DNA of 64,000 bases from Spinellus fusiger (lineage: Eukaryota; Mucoromycota; Mucoromycetes; Mucorales; Phycomycetaceae): NCBI GenBank assembly GCA_025094145.1, contig JALLLS010000006.1, forward strand, positions 744,001 through 808,000, given 5' to 3'. Made by a program: the position numbers and the translations under genes. The notes beneath the pieces were generated by a model. It worked only from the letters and a program-made list of their open reading frames with translations, ran no database searches and was not told the DNA's origin. Positions 35,083 through 46,545 of this stretch are shown here, one piece after another (within the stretch, counting starts at the first letter, position 1; the number at the start of each line of letters is the position of its first letter).

Positions 35083-37046
35083 TTACCCATTGAGCTTTTG
35101 TGTTATCTCTGTCAGATTCAAGTGTAACACCTTTTCAATGAAACGACCAATTTCAATATTCTCATGACTGCCATACAGTGGCTCAATGCCTTTCCCGTAG
35201 GCATATAGATTTACATCAACGCCACTATGGCCAAGTGTTGCCCACTAAACAGTGCAAGTCATTCAATGAATGGTTCGTTTGTATTGATCTTACTCCTAAC
35301 TGTGCTCTGAGAGACACCATGCTGGCCAAATATATATTCATTGATGCAATTGTCACTATGGCCTCTAAGCCATGTTGCTCTTCTTCGGTTACATCAGTGA
35401 TGGCCAGATACTTCTCAATTTGGCTTACAATAGCATGCCGATTTCCAAACATGTTCTCGTGTTTCATGCGGGTAGCTAGAATAATGGTGGATTGTTTAAC
35501 CTTTGTTAGGACATCAGGATACCTTTTAAAAGCAAGAATCAATAACAAGCCCTTTTCATCAACTTCCTCCTCCCCCTTTTCTTGTAATACCATAGATATT
35601 CAGGATACTTTGCCGATACTTGACGTGAGAGAGAAAGTCCACCTGTTTCATGGTCACTTGTCGAAATCATAATAGTGTCTGGGTGTTGATCCACAAAATC
35701 TTTGACAAGGGCAACTGTCTTTTGATACTCCATAATATCATGAACATGAGTTGCTGCATCGTTTCTAACGCAAAAGAGTGTCATTATCACCTGTTTTATT
35801 TTTAGGTAAAGTGTTTGTGTAAATCTTACGAATGAGCTGCCATGTCAATTCTGCTTCCTTCAATCATTAAGAAAAATCCCTTTTCGGAGGATGCTGTTGA
35901 TTTCAAAAGAAGGTCGAGTGCTTTGTTGGACATCTCAGTGAGACTAGGCTCTTTACTGGCATTGCGATCAATAGTATAATCCATATGCTAAAGAAATGAT
36001 GAGCATCTACTGATTGCTAATCTGCACCCCCTACTTACGCCGTGACTGAACAAAAGCATGGCAGGCAATACAGTGGGATCGGTAGGTAATGTATCAAATG
36101 CTGTTTTGTTATTATATTCAATTGTCTTCCAGTGATGTCGATCAGCGGCTTCTTTTAACAGGTCACGGTGATCCTTACGACATCCTCCCTTTGATTTCGG
36201 AAGAAAATGACAGTAGCCCCCACCCATCATAAGATCTACAACGCGTCCAAGAGGATTGTCTCCTATCTGTTGTATAGCAATCGCATCTTCGTCATCTCTC
36301 TGAGGCACATGCGCTGAAAAAGAGGCTGGTGTTGCATGTGTAATTCGAGAGGTAGCCACTAGGCCTGTTTTCATGCCATGATATTTGGCTGATTCAAGTA
36401 CAGTGCCGCATGGGTTTCTCTTGGGATCCACTGTTTGGCATGCATCAGCTTCTTGTTCTTACTTTTATATCAGGAAATCCTAGACTGTTTTACCTCCTAC
36501 TGCACCATTGTATGTTTTAAGTCCACAACTAAAAGCAGTGGCACCAGCTGCACTGTCTGTAACAAGCGTAGAAGCACTGCGAGTACGAGACTGTCCAACA
36601 TGGATTGTGTCCAATGGCATAGCATAGTCAAAAGGATGACCATTGATGTACTGATAGTATACTCTTGAAAAAGCAACTGAAGCAGGACCCATACCGTCGC
36701 TTATCATCATTATTACATTTCGGATAGGCTGTATGTCTGTGTCTAGGTCTTCAGTAGTGCTGATGGGTGAAACAAGACTGTCTTTTTGTAGAGTTGAGGC
36801 AAACATTCCTGCAAAAAATGTTCCTACAAACATAACAAGACATAGCACTGTTGCAATAATAAAAGTGCTTTTTCTTATCTATACAAGGCAGCATAGGATT
36901 CTTTAGAATAAGCTTTGTACTTGTAAGAATAGCCAGCTTACGATGCTATGGGTTGGTGTACCATTCCATGTCTCTTCTTCTACCACTTTAGAATCCTCAC
37001 TATGAGAAGTGTTGTAGTCTACGTCTCCTAATAGAGGTTCACTCAT
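35083..37046 (-). CDS. alkaline phosphatase, vacuolar (Pho8-like), one-base frameshift
   Basis: Zinc/magnesium phosphomonoesterase, by analogy with Pho8 a type II vacuolar membrane protein. Six reverse-strand exons: 37046-36942, 36878-36494, 36430-36039, 35987-35830, 35764-35294, 35244-35083, about 557 aa. A single anchor follows a short N-tail (RKSTFIIATVLCLVMFVGTF). Metal-site Asp is in MMISDGMGPAS, catalytic Ser in VTDSAAGATAF, ligands in EGSRIDMAAHSND and STSDHETGG, and the C-terminal metal His in LGHSGVDVNLYAYG. One base is missing near 35,571-35,580, in the AAAAGGGGG run of the coding strand; downstream the frame is excellent, so a consensus error is the likeliest cause. From 35,647 rightwards the gene lies in the palindrome. 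Confidence 0.93.
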
Positions 37047-37756
37047 GAAAAAGAGAAAAATAAGAAGGGGAGAAAAACTGACCAAAAATGAATAGGTGAG
37101 TGGCTTTTGAAAACCAGCAAATGTCCACTGGCAATGTGTGTAACTAACAGCAGTCAACCCAACTTTGCAAAGTATGTGTGCTATTGGACTCTTCACTTTA
37201 AAGAAGTGAGTGCTCCTAAAAATATAGCACTTTTTGTAGTTCTAATAAAATAGATTCTTCTCTAGTGTCATTAAATTAAAATAACTTGGTCAAGGAAATA
37301 TATAATTAAGAACAAACGCAATGTCTACAGTGTACTCATTAGTGCCATTCATTGAGAATTCTACTTACTCTTTATAGCTAATGTCCAATTGTCCTAAACA
37401 ATAATAATGATAAAAGGTTTAAACCTCAGCACGGCCTTTCTCTCAATAGAAATTATTATAGCTTTTTAGTTGCACTGCTCGTGAGGAAATATAGGTAACT
37501 TTTAACAATGTGTTGACCCTCTTAAGGCAGGCAATATAGAGTTGTACTCTTCTTTATTACATTTTTTCATTGACTGGAACTGTATTGAATCTGTAAAAAC
37601 AAAGAAAATACCTAACATTCAGGTGATATCACTGACTTTCATGACTGGATAGAGCAGTACAGATTTTCTTTTATTATTAAGGATGTAATAGATGGGAACT
37701 ATCTTTCAATTTTTTTTTTAAAAAAAAAACAAATTGACCTAAGCAAAGTCTTAGTT
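37047..37756. other. intergenic in the left arm
   Basis: No gene. A T/A hairpin around a TTTTTTAAAAAA core lies at 37,709-37,737. Confidence 0.5.
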
Positions 37757-38667
37757 TATAGTTCAAGACATTTTTATTCTATTCTCGAGTGTTCTATGTT
37801 CCTATTATGCATTGAGTCTTATGGCCACCTTAAGAGAACTTAAGAAACTTAAAAGATGTTACATACAAAACATTTCAAATACAAGAATAAGGAATACAAC
37901 GTAAAGAATAGGGAAAAGAGAGAGGAAAAAAAGGAATAAATATCGATAAAGAAAATAGAGCATCAAAAAGATAACTGTCATCTTATGATAATTAACACCC
38001 TATAAAGTGATAATTTCAGTAACTTGAATACTCCTCAAAGATATAAACACAATAACCACATGAACAGTTCCTAAGTTTAACAAATAGTCTGAGAGTATGT
38101 GATAAAGGAAGAATTAGAAGAGTAGTGGCCACGAGTTTGTTAGAAGGTTCCTTGAAATCTATAACAATGTTAGTATCTATGTGCAGTAAACTCACCAACA
38201 GCTTCAATAAATAAGCTACCAGGTGATCACTCTACCAGATTGTACCAAGTGGACATAGATTGATCAATGACATGAATCTGTATTAACATACTGGACCAGA
38301 AACTTCATCAGTTAATGGGAAACTCAACTTCATATGTCAAAAGATTTAGGCAAAAATCAATAAAATGTATATTATTGGGGGATATAGAAGCTGGGAAGAA
38401 ACAACATATAAAAAGGACTATCAATCTATGTGTATTCAAGAAAATGACTTGATTGGATGACGTATCCACAATGACAAGGAACCAAATACATTGGTAGTAC
38501 TCAAACAATCCTTCATATCAAAAGATAAGGTTTCTATTTGCATATTCACAATAATAATAAAAATTAAATCCTATAAAGTTTTATTCTGAATGCTTCAGTC
38601 TGCGGGATAAGGCGCCGGAGAAGTATGTCTTCAAAGATGGTGGCTGTATGTTTAACAAACTTGGTTT
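37757..38667 (-). mobile_element. decayed LINE 3' copy (left arm)
   Basis: Reverse-strand fragments align with the ORF2 C-terminus at 11,804-12,670: KAKFVKRPATLPED against NKPSLLNIQPPSLKT, and IHPIDYCLNLL against IHFIDFCLNLL. A 3' UTR with the GATGACAGTTATCTTTTTG block follows, ending CTTGAACTATA. Many stops. Confidence 0.75.
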
Positions 38668-39129
38668 GTAAATAAATCTAGTTAGACAGCCTAAAAAAAT
38701 TTAGACTTTATAACTGTATCTCTAATAAGATAAAGTATCGGTCTGGTTGTCTTATAGATCTGTAGCAAGTAGAAGCCCAGCCTATTGATATCTCAAATTG
38801 TCAATTTTTACTCAAGGATTAACCGAAAAAAGGTGTATTAGCTCTGAGAGCAGCGGTAATGCTCGGCTATGCATATTTATAATTAGTATAAATAGCATGC
38901 ATAAAAGCACCAATGTCCATTATGATTTTTGGAAGCATAGCCATAAGCTTAATATGAATAATGATTATAAAGTGACCCTCAACAAATAACCAGAAATATT
39001 CAGATGCAGATTTCTTATTTTATATATACTTTTCTTAATAGTATTATAACTTTATGAATTCATTAGATAAAGATGTGAAATTTTCAATAGATACATAAAA
39101 TAGTGTTTATAATACAAAACAGTGGTTTT
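38668..39129. other. no gene seen (left arm)
   Basis: AT-rich spacer between a LINE relic and a Tc1 relic. Confidence 0.4.
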
Positions 39130-40190
39130 TATTACAAGGTTGCTTAGTAACCACGGCTAGTATTTGTCTCCTATCATTGTATGGCATCTCCGCCTTATGA
39201 TGGCAATAAGGGTGTCTATTGCCTTTGATACATTATCCCATTCCAGCATCAGAGCCGCCTCTAATTTTGCCTTGGTGATATACACCCTTATGTCCTTCCT
39301 AATGATCTTCTTGGGGTGGGCCCACAGATGCTCAATTGGATTGAGATCAAGACTTTACAATAGTGAGTAAAGAGTCATTGCTATACCATTTGCTGCCATT
39401 CACTATCGAGTTGTTTTACTTGTATGGGGTCTATCACTGTCCTCCTTTAGACAGTAACCTACTCCGGGATTTAGGAGAGAAATATGAGTTCATGGCAGTA
39501 GACTTCTCCCAAGATACTAATGTACTTGTCGGAATTTATCCCACCCTCCACTACAATCCATCTCCCAACATCCTCTCCACAGAAACCGCTTATACCATCA
39601 CTCTATCACCCCCAAACTACCTTGTTTCCATAACATTCTTGGGCTCAAAGGCCGTTCCATATCGCATTATGATTTCGATACTTCTTTTACAGCTCATGAG
39701 CTCCACCCGGACTCATCCAACTAGACTATCTATTGCCACTGCTCATGAGTCTATTTGATATGTTCTTGGGCCCACTAGACTCTAGACTCTATATTCTCTC
39801 TCTTTTTTTTTGTCAAAAGAGACTTGACTACCAGACTGAGTGAATGAAAGCCCATTCGTCAAAGTTTTTCTTCAAGTCCTGTCTGAGACCTTGATGGCCA
39901 TGTTGCCTAGTGGTTCTTTGGTTTGTTGAGGATTGTCTAAGCTGTTCTTCTCAACACCGGAGAGCCTGTAGTCAAACTTCTATTTCAGCCATCTTGGGTG
40001 AAGGAACCATCGAGCCGTTTCTTGTAGTGCTTCACGATGTCCTACAGTGGAAGAAAGTACGTTAACATGCGAGATGCCTGGCCTAGTGTTTAGGTTCAGC
40101 ACCTAGTGCAAGATGACTGTACAAGTCTCAAAGCTGGTCTATTTCCCATACCTATCGGGGGTCTTTCTGAATATGTTCATGGTGCTAGAT
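39130..40190 (-). pseudogene. Tc1-like transposase relic (left-arm version)
   Basis: The reverse strand shows DLNPIEHLWAHPKKIIRKDI and a C-terminus ending MIGDKY, with earlier fragments FEPKNVMETR and GDRVMV. Stops and frameshifts are frequent. This copy differs from the right-arm counterpart by scattered substitutions in its 3' half and about 20% in its 5' half, unlike the nearly identical flanks. Confidence 0.75.
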
Positions 40191-40685
40191 GAGCTAGAAA
40201 TTATAAGAAAAGAAGTGTTATGAACAGAGAAAATAAATAGTGTATGTTATTTTCTTGTATAAAAATATCCCGAGATTTGAAGGTTTCCGGTTATTTGTTG
40301 AGGGTCACTTTATATTTCATGTATCTGCTAATGAGAATGTTAAGAAAATTACAGCTTCATTTTGGTTGAAAAAAGTGAGTAATAGATACACTTACTATAG
40401 TTGTGAAATTTTAACATTTTATTATGTTTTTATTCAGACGCAAATGCCTTAAAATTTATTTAATGGACAATGCTTTAAAAGTAAAGTCTATACTTAGAGT
40501 TTATCAAGTCAATTATAATTAAGTAGAGTTGAGATATATATAAATATAAACCACTTAGAATTAGAAAACCTGGTAAATAGACTTTCTATTCTACCTTACA
40601 CCTCTTGTTTTTATTATTATTATTAAAAATCAGAGTATTATTAATGTTATAAATATGCATTTGAAAAATTGTAATATAGTACAGT
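40191..40685. other. no gene seen (left arm)
   Basis: AT-rich interval between the Tc1 relic and a LINE 3' end. Confidence 0.4.
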
Positions 40686-41060
40686 TCAAAACACTTTTTA
40701 TTTTATTTTCGGGTGTGTTTATATGCTATTCGAGCACTGAAACTGATGGCCATGTTATAAGAACCTTTTATTGTTATTATTATTTTAAATAAAAAAAATA
40801 AAAAATAAAAGCAAAGTGAAAGAAACAAGAAGGTAGAAGTAAATAATACTTCTAATTGAAAGAACATTAAGAGATGAGAGTAAATGAGAATGCAAGAATA
40901 GATATACAAAAATCCATAAAACCAGTAAGGAAAATAGGACACCAAAAAGATAACTGTCATCCTGTGGTGATTAGAAATCTAACAAGATAATTAAATAAAC
41001 TCAAACAATCCTGAGGACACAAATACATAAGCTAGACTAAAAGCTTCTGGCTTTGCTATA
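40686..41060 (-). mobile_element. LINE 3' UTR fragment (left arm)
   Basis: The reverse strand has GCAAAGCCAGAAGC, CCTCAGGATTGTTTGAG, GGATGACAGTTATCTTTTTG and ends AGTGTTTTGAACTGTA, matching the other LINE copies. It lies 167 bp beyond the stop of the complete P450. Confidence 0.8.
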
Positions 41061-41226
41061 TATTTATATAAATATATGCTTTTTGTTTGAGGTAAAATAA
41101 AACATTCAATTATAAAACTAACATGGAAGTTAAAAGGTTGACATGTTTACCATAGTTTAGTATAATGTTTGAGACATATAATTATGCTAAATATAACATT
41201 AATAGGATTAAAAAAAACAATAGATC

Positions 41227-43303
41227 TTAAAGAAGTCTATCAGGACGTTCAATAAACCGTAATTTATAAGGCTTGAACCTTATAACTAGTCCACCATCAA
41301 CACTACTCTCGATATCACCATACACAGGACTTCCACTTGAGTCAAGTGCTGGCTCAATAGTACACCGTGCCAAAAGAGTGGTATATGTAAGGAAAAGCTC
41401 TGCTTCAGCCTATTATAAAACAGTTTGAATATTTTTGTTAGTATGCAGAAAGACGGGTTTACGCTATAAGACTTCTCAAAACACTTACCAAGTAGATCCC
41501 AGGACACATACGTCTGAGTAAACATGAGATGAAATGTTAATAACATAGAACTAGTTAAAGTGAGCTATTCTATTTTGTACCTTCCCCATCCAAAGTTAAA
41601 CTGGTCTCTTTCTGTTGGCTTTCCAGTAGCAGATGCATGAAATGTAGACTTGTTATTATGAAGCGTTCGGGAATGAATTTGTCTGGATCAGGATAGACAT
41701 CAGGGTTTCTGTGCATGCTATACATATCACTGATCAAGGTAGTTCCTTTCTTAATAATATAATTGTTCACTACAACTAAGGATATAAATTAGCTTTTTTC
41801 ACATAATAAAACAAGACTTTACTTACAATCTTCTTCAGCCATATGAGGAATTCCATACATTGTAGTAGGATAGAAGCGCAAGAGTTCTCTTTGAAAAGAT
41901 GTTATATATGGAAATTCTTCACGCTCTGTAAAATTTGGTAATCGCTTATGCTTGGTGATAAAAGCATCAATCTCTGTATACATTTTCTTTTGAATATCAG
42001 GATAGTGAGATAAAAAGACCAAAGCTTTAGAAAGTACAACAGAAACAGTATCTGTTCCACCAATAATCAGATCAGCTAAAAGGAAATAAAAATAATAAGT
42101 TATTTTCTGGAATAAAACATTTGCTAGAATTCTACTTACAGATAATCACCAACATGTCGTCTTTATCATACACATTCTTTTTATCCAGTTGCTTTATATT
42201 TTTGACCATACAATCCTCATCTCCTTCAAGAGCTTCGATTATTAATTTTCTCAAGACTGAATTACGTAAATTGATATAGTCCTTTCTCCTTTTGTTTTTG
42301 TCTTGAATATAGTTCATAAAGCTAAGGGGTGGAATGAATGTATCGATATTTTCTCCAATACCAGTGTGAAACTGAGTTAAGTACATTATTTCTAAAAGAT
42401 TCAAAAAGACTGGATCGTTTGTCGATTCAAATCGGGTACCCAAACAGACTTTTGTAATCACATTAAGGGATCTGAAGGTTAGATCATTGAAGGGATCTAT
42501 TCCTTCATTAGACTTTCCGTGAGTTATCAACCGGTCGATGAGATAGCTTGTCTCAAACCGAATTTTATCGCCCAGCTGATCTACAACTTTAGATGCCAAA
42601 TAGCCACTCACTATAGCATAGAATTAGAACGATTTCTTTCCGTAAACTTGTTTTTTATTCTTATTTTACCAGCAAACCTTGCTTCTTTAAGCTTCTTTTT
42701 GTTTCTGGAAAATGCCATTCCTCTAAGTAATCAAATTTTATTAAATATGTTGTTATATTATTTGAATATAAATATTTCTTTTTACCTTCCATTCATAGTG
42801 TAGAAATCATCACTAAATTTGTTGGGTGGTCGTAAAGTAGTAATAGCTCCATTGACACTAAATACTTTATGGGCAATAGATGGATCAGAAATGAATATAA
42901 AGTCTTGTACACCCATTTTAACATGAATTATAGGACCTAGGAATTTATTAGTAGGGCTGTAATGGGTAAACCATTGACAAGGTAAGATTCATATGTACCA
43001 AGCTCTTTATGCCACTCGTGTAGTTTTAAATATGAATTTTCACCAATATTTAGTAAATGTCCTAAACAATATAAGCATCATTATCTTCTTGCTATGAATT
43101 GTGTACTCACCAATATATGGGTATTTTCCTTTTGGCATAGGAATCTGGTCAAATTCGCTAGCTTCTTTATTTCTGGAGCTGGAGTACAGTGCAAACATAG
43201 CTGTACCCATAGCCATAACTCCTGCACTTCGAAGTGAGTGATTTTTTAAAAGGCTAATCACATAAGATTGATTCTCAAAATAGGGAAATGAAATGAAACT
43301 CAT
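41227..43303 (-). CDS. cytochrome P450 (left-arm copy), one frameshift
   Basis: Complete gene of nine exons, mirror of the right-arm copy, 527 aa when the frame is read through. N-terminal anchor in SAGVMAMGTAMFALYSSS; KLHEWHKELGPIIHVKMG; helix I LIIGGTDTVSVVL with the conserved acid-Thr pair; ExxR as ELLR in QRELLRFYP; PERF; haem loop FGWGRRMCPGIYL spread over three exons, with the invariant Cys; end IERPDRLL. Exon 7 (about 41,776-41,582) lacks one T in the TTT run near 41,656, so PERFI shifts out of frame, whereas the right copy is intact there. Exon 5, broken in the right copy, is intact here. Function is unknown; it is related to the remnant at 11,262. Confidence 0.92.
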
Positions 43304-43984
43304 AGATAATAAAGAGTAGAATGAAATAGAATAATAACAAACTACAAATTATTATTTCTTTATAATTTTACATGCTTCAACGTATGTGTTTCGAAACTCA
43401 TACATATCAATATAGTATGTTTTGTGTATCACATTTAGATGTATAGACGTTTACACAAAAATACATAACTTTGCCGGACGTTATACTGTATTTCAATATG
43501 CAATGGAGAATTAACAACCTCATTATTGTGTTTTAACTTAGAACTATAAATATTGGTATTTTCAACCGATAAATACATCTGATTTTTTACATATTAAGTT
43601 TTCAATGGATGCTTAACCCTTGAGTCGATGCTTTAGTAAATCTTACTAGAATAAAAAAAATTATTGAAAAAAAAAAAAAAAGCGAGATTGTAAGGCTTTT
43701 CTTTAATTGCATGGCAAACACAAATGTGAAAATTGAATATGCAAAAAACAATACTATTCCATAGCCTTATGTTATATTTACTTTATTTCTACTCTTTTCT
43801 GTAAATTCCATGCTCATTTAGCTTGCTCTGTTTTCATTCTTCCTTTTATCTCAGCTTAATTATTTTGCAAGTGATCGTGTCAATTATTATTTTTCATTTA
43901 AACCCTCAGTGCGGCGTATGACTGCGTAGAGATGCTTAAATAAAGTGTCTTAAACAAAAAATTATGAAATATATGTACGTTTGG
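43304..43984. other. upstream region of the P450, left arm
   Basis: No gene. An A-run lies at 43,665-43,680. The P450 promoter should be here. Confidence 0.4.
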
Positions 43985-44470
43985 CAAAGGGTAAATTCTT
44001 GAGACACACAGGACCTCGGGAAAGGCTGGCTGCTCTTGCAGGTATGTGCGTTGGAGGAGCTTGTAAATGATACGGTGGGAACTTGATTCTTTACAGCTGC
44101 GAGAACTATGATTTGGTGGTTTGGAAGAGGTGGTCTGAGAGCAGATCTAGAGGAGCATGAGAAACAAAGGCAACCTTCCTAACGGAGAACCAATGAAACG
44201 GACAAACAAGAGGACAAACAGGAACAGAACAAGAACCAACGACTATACTTCACCAAGGATGTAAACTACCCTTCTTTGGAATCCAAGGTATAAGTTGACT
44301 TCTGTTTATTAAACTTGGATTTAGCTATTTTATATATTCTTATCTGACACCTTTCCTTCTACACACCAGGAGATTTTTCTGGCTTTTAGGCGGGATATCT
44401 CCGTTTTACGTCCAAAAATATTTGCCCTTTTATGAAATTGTATTTAAAATCAAAGGTTTGCAAGTATCTG
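43985..44470 (-). repeat. LTR-like repeat R1 (left arm)
   Basis: Same family as 6,390-6,850. Several G/C runs here are one base shorter than in the right arm (43,914; 43,985; 44,079; 44,120; 44,393), a pattern expected of homopolymer undercalling. Confidence 0.65.
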
Positions 44471-45084
44471 TAATAAAAGGCACTAAGGTTATCAACAAGA
44501 CCACTAGATAGACAGATGTATAGATATTGGGACTCTAGCAGGGACAAAGAAATAGATTATTAGTACAAAGGCTGGTCTAGGGAAATCAAAGAGGGTACAT
44601 GAACAGGAACACAACACACAGTTTGATCACAACGGGTAACGAGGCAACTGTTCTTTAAGCAATTCTTTTCTTTCTAGAATGTTGTTGTAGTCTACATTAC
44701 TTTGGTGGTTCTGATCAAGCAAATGACTTGTGAAATTTGGTTTTGTTCTCTTCTGTTCGGATATAAATACCTGCCAACCACACTATCTGTTTTCTCCATA
44801 ACTTCTACCCTCTTTATTTTGTTTGTCTTTGCCTGGCATATAAACCAATAGTTGTAATCTGGTGAGTGTTTGTGTATGTTTATTATGTCTGACATGTTAG
44901 TCAGTTTCCATTGTATATTCTTTTACTATAATAAACCCAGTGAATCCGTTACAAAAGCAAAGGCAAGAGGAAGGTTCCAGTGCAAGGGTAATACGACATA
45001 CACACAGAGTACATTAATGCATCTCGAACTAATTATTTTTACTGTTTTATTAGTTAGAAGGGGTATTGGCACCTAAGAATATTG
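44471..45084. other. no gene seen (left arm)
   Basis: Between repeat R1 and the TnpB-like relic. Short frames only. Confidence 0.4.
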
Positions 45085-45525
45085 GAGTATGATCCTACCA
45101 AACTGGCAGTTGTTGCTTATGACACAGGAATAAAGGTAAAATATGCTGCCAAATTTAAAGGCCATTGTGTTGGTTTGATGAGAATTTTATATCAATCATT
45201 GAAAAAAGAGACAAAAGGGCAGAGATCTTCTTATGGTTGATGTTGATAAATTTCGAAAATCGAGAGTAAACATGATTGACCTCTTACCCAATATAAAAGG
45301 CTCTTCTAACAGCTATTTTTTTTGTTTTTCTTTTCAAGATCTGCCACACTTATAACACAAATATCCTCACCGAGGTATTAATAAATCTCAACAATATCTG
45401 CACTTGCCAAAGTTGTGGAATTGTTTGGAACAGAGATGTGATTGCATCAAAGAATATCTATACAATTGCAGAAGAGTGTTTAAATGGTCGCCACAGACTA
45501 GTTCCATTCTGTCGAGAAGCATAGA
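45085..45525 (+). pseudogene. second-type TnpB/Fanzor-like C-terminal relic (left arm)
   Basis: Fragments in shifting frames: YDPTKLAVVAYDTGIK, SLKKETKGQRSS, VDVDKFRKSRVN, then zinc-ribbon and RuvC-III text ICHTYN..., ICTCQSCGIVWNRDV and ASKNIYTIAEECLNGR. CxxC followed by WNRDV(I)AS.NI is the TnpB-type end. It differs from the Fanzor at 7,372-8,607, so it is another subfamily. Stops and frameshifts; non-functional. Confidence 0.7.
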
Positions 45526-45944
45526 TATTCTTTGATGCATTCATATTATATATCGCCACATCGAAAGTGGTTTCCTCTGGGATTCAGATATTTACAGGTA
45601 AATTTACATAATCTTTATTTATTTAAAAACTAACATGAATACATCTTAGTTTATTTTTGCTCCTTTTCAAATCGATGTGTCATTTCTTAAACAATTATAT
45701 TTCGACTATTTTCTTTTATATCCTAAAGATATCCTGGTGTGTACCTTATTTTAGCAACTTCCATATCTTCTACTTTTCTACAATCATCCATGCAAATAGG
45801 TGACGTGTCTTCGCCTATTCTACATATGGTTCAAAAAAGACTTACATGTATCTTGGTTTAGTGCAGCGATAACTACACTGGATTCTTTTTTTGATGTTTT
45901 GATGGATTAGTTACTACTAGATGGCTGTTTGTCTGATTGTCGTT

Positions 45945-46292
45945 GATTAATAAAGATCAAAAGCTTCATTCTAAGAAATGGGATTAGGCCATTGACATTC
46001 TGGTTTTTCCACAGCAGGAGTATCTTTATATGAATAATTAGTTATGCAACACTTGGATAACTCTGGCTCTTTCCTTGATGTATTTTGCAAACCTTTCACA
46101 ATTGACTGTTGAAGATGTATGTCCTGACATAAATAACTCAGCTGGTTTCACTGCATCAGGCTTCAAGTTCTCACCGAGTTTCCTGAACTTTCTCAATTTG
46201 TTTTCAATAGCACTTTGATTGCTAGTGTATTGGTATGTTCTCTTATTTTCTACAGTGCTATCTTCATGCATGCAATAGAGTATGTCAGCCAT
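45945..46292 (-). pseudogene. Fanzor RuvC-I-side relic (left arm)
   Basis: The frame DILYCMHEDSTVENKRTYQY then TSNQSAIENKLRKFRKLGEN aligns with DLLFCMQENSTPDNKSTYRY and the following residues of the Fanzor at 8,607. After a frameshift, PFLRMKLLIFINQRQSDKQ aligns with PFRKMKLSSHINRLQSDKR. The fragment begins just after the catalytic Asp, so the active site is lost. It is fused upstream to LINE-type sequence. Confidence 0.78.
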
Positions 46293-46545
46293 AGAGAGAA
46301 AGAAAAGAGGCCACCAGAAATAGGATCCTGAAGCGAGGTAATTGACTTTGCAGTCTCTCTTTGTTTGATGGTCCTATAGAAATAGGCATTTGACTGCTCG
46401 CCCTGTTCACATGACTTGACACTAGTACTCTGGGCAAGATTGGCAGTTCGGGTCTACTTTAAGTTGCTAAGGTCAGCCTCAACACTAGAAAAATCTAGAG
46501 AGAGACCTCTCATATTGAGGGTCTCTAATTGAAGAGGGCCAATGC

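Noticed and set aside
40240..40452. 70-codon frame and similar short frames present in both arms
   Set aside because: Identity in both arms follows from the duplication and is not evidence of coding; no motif or splice support.
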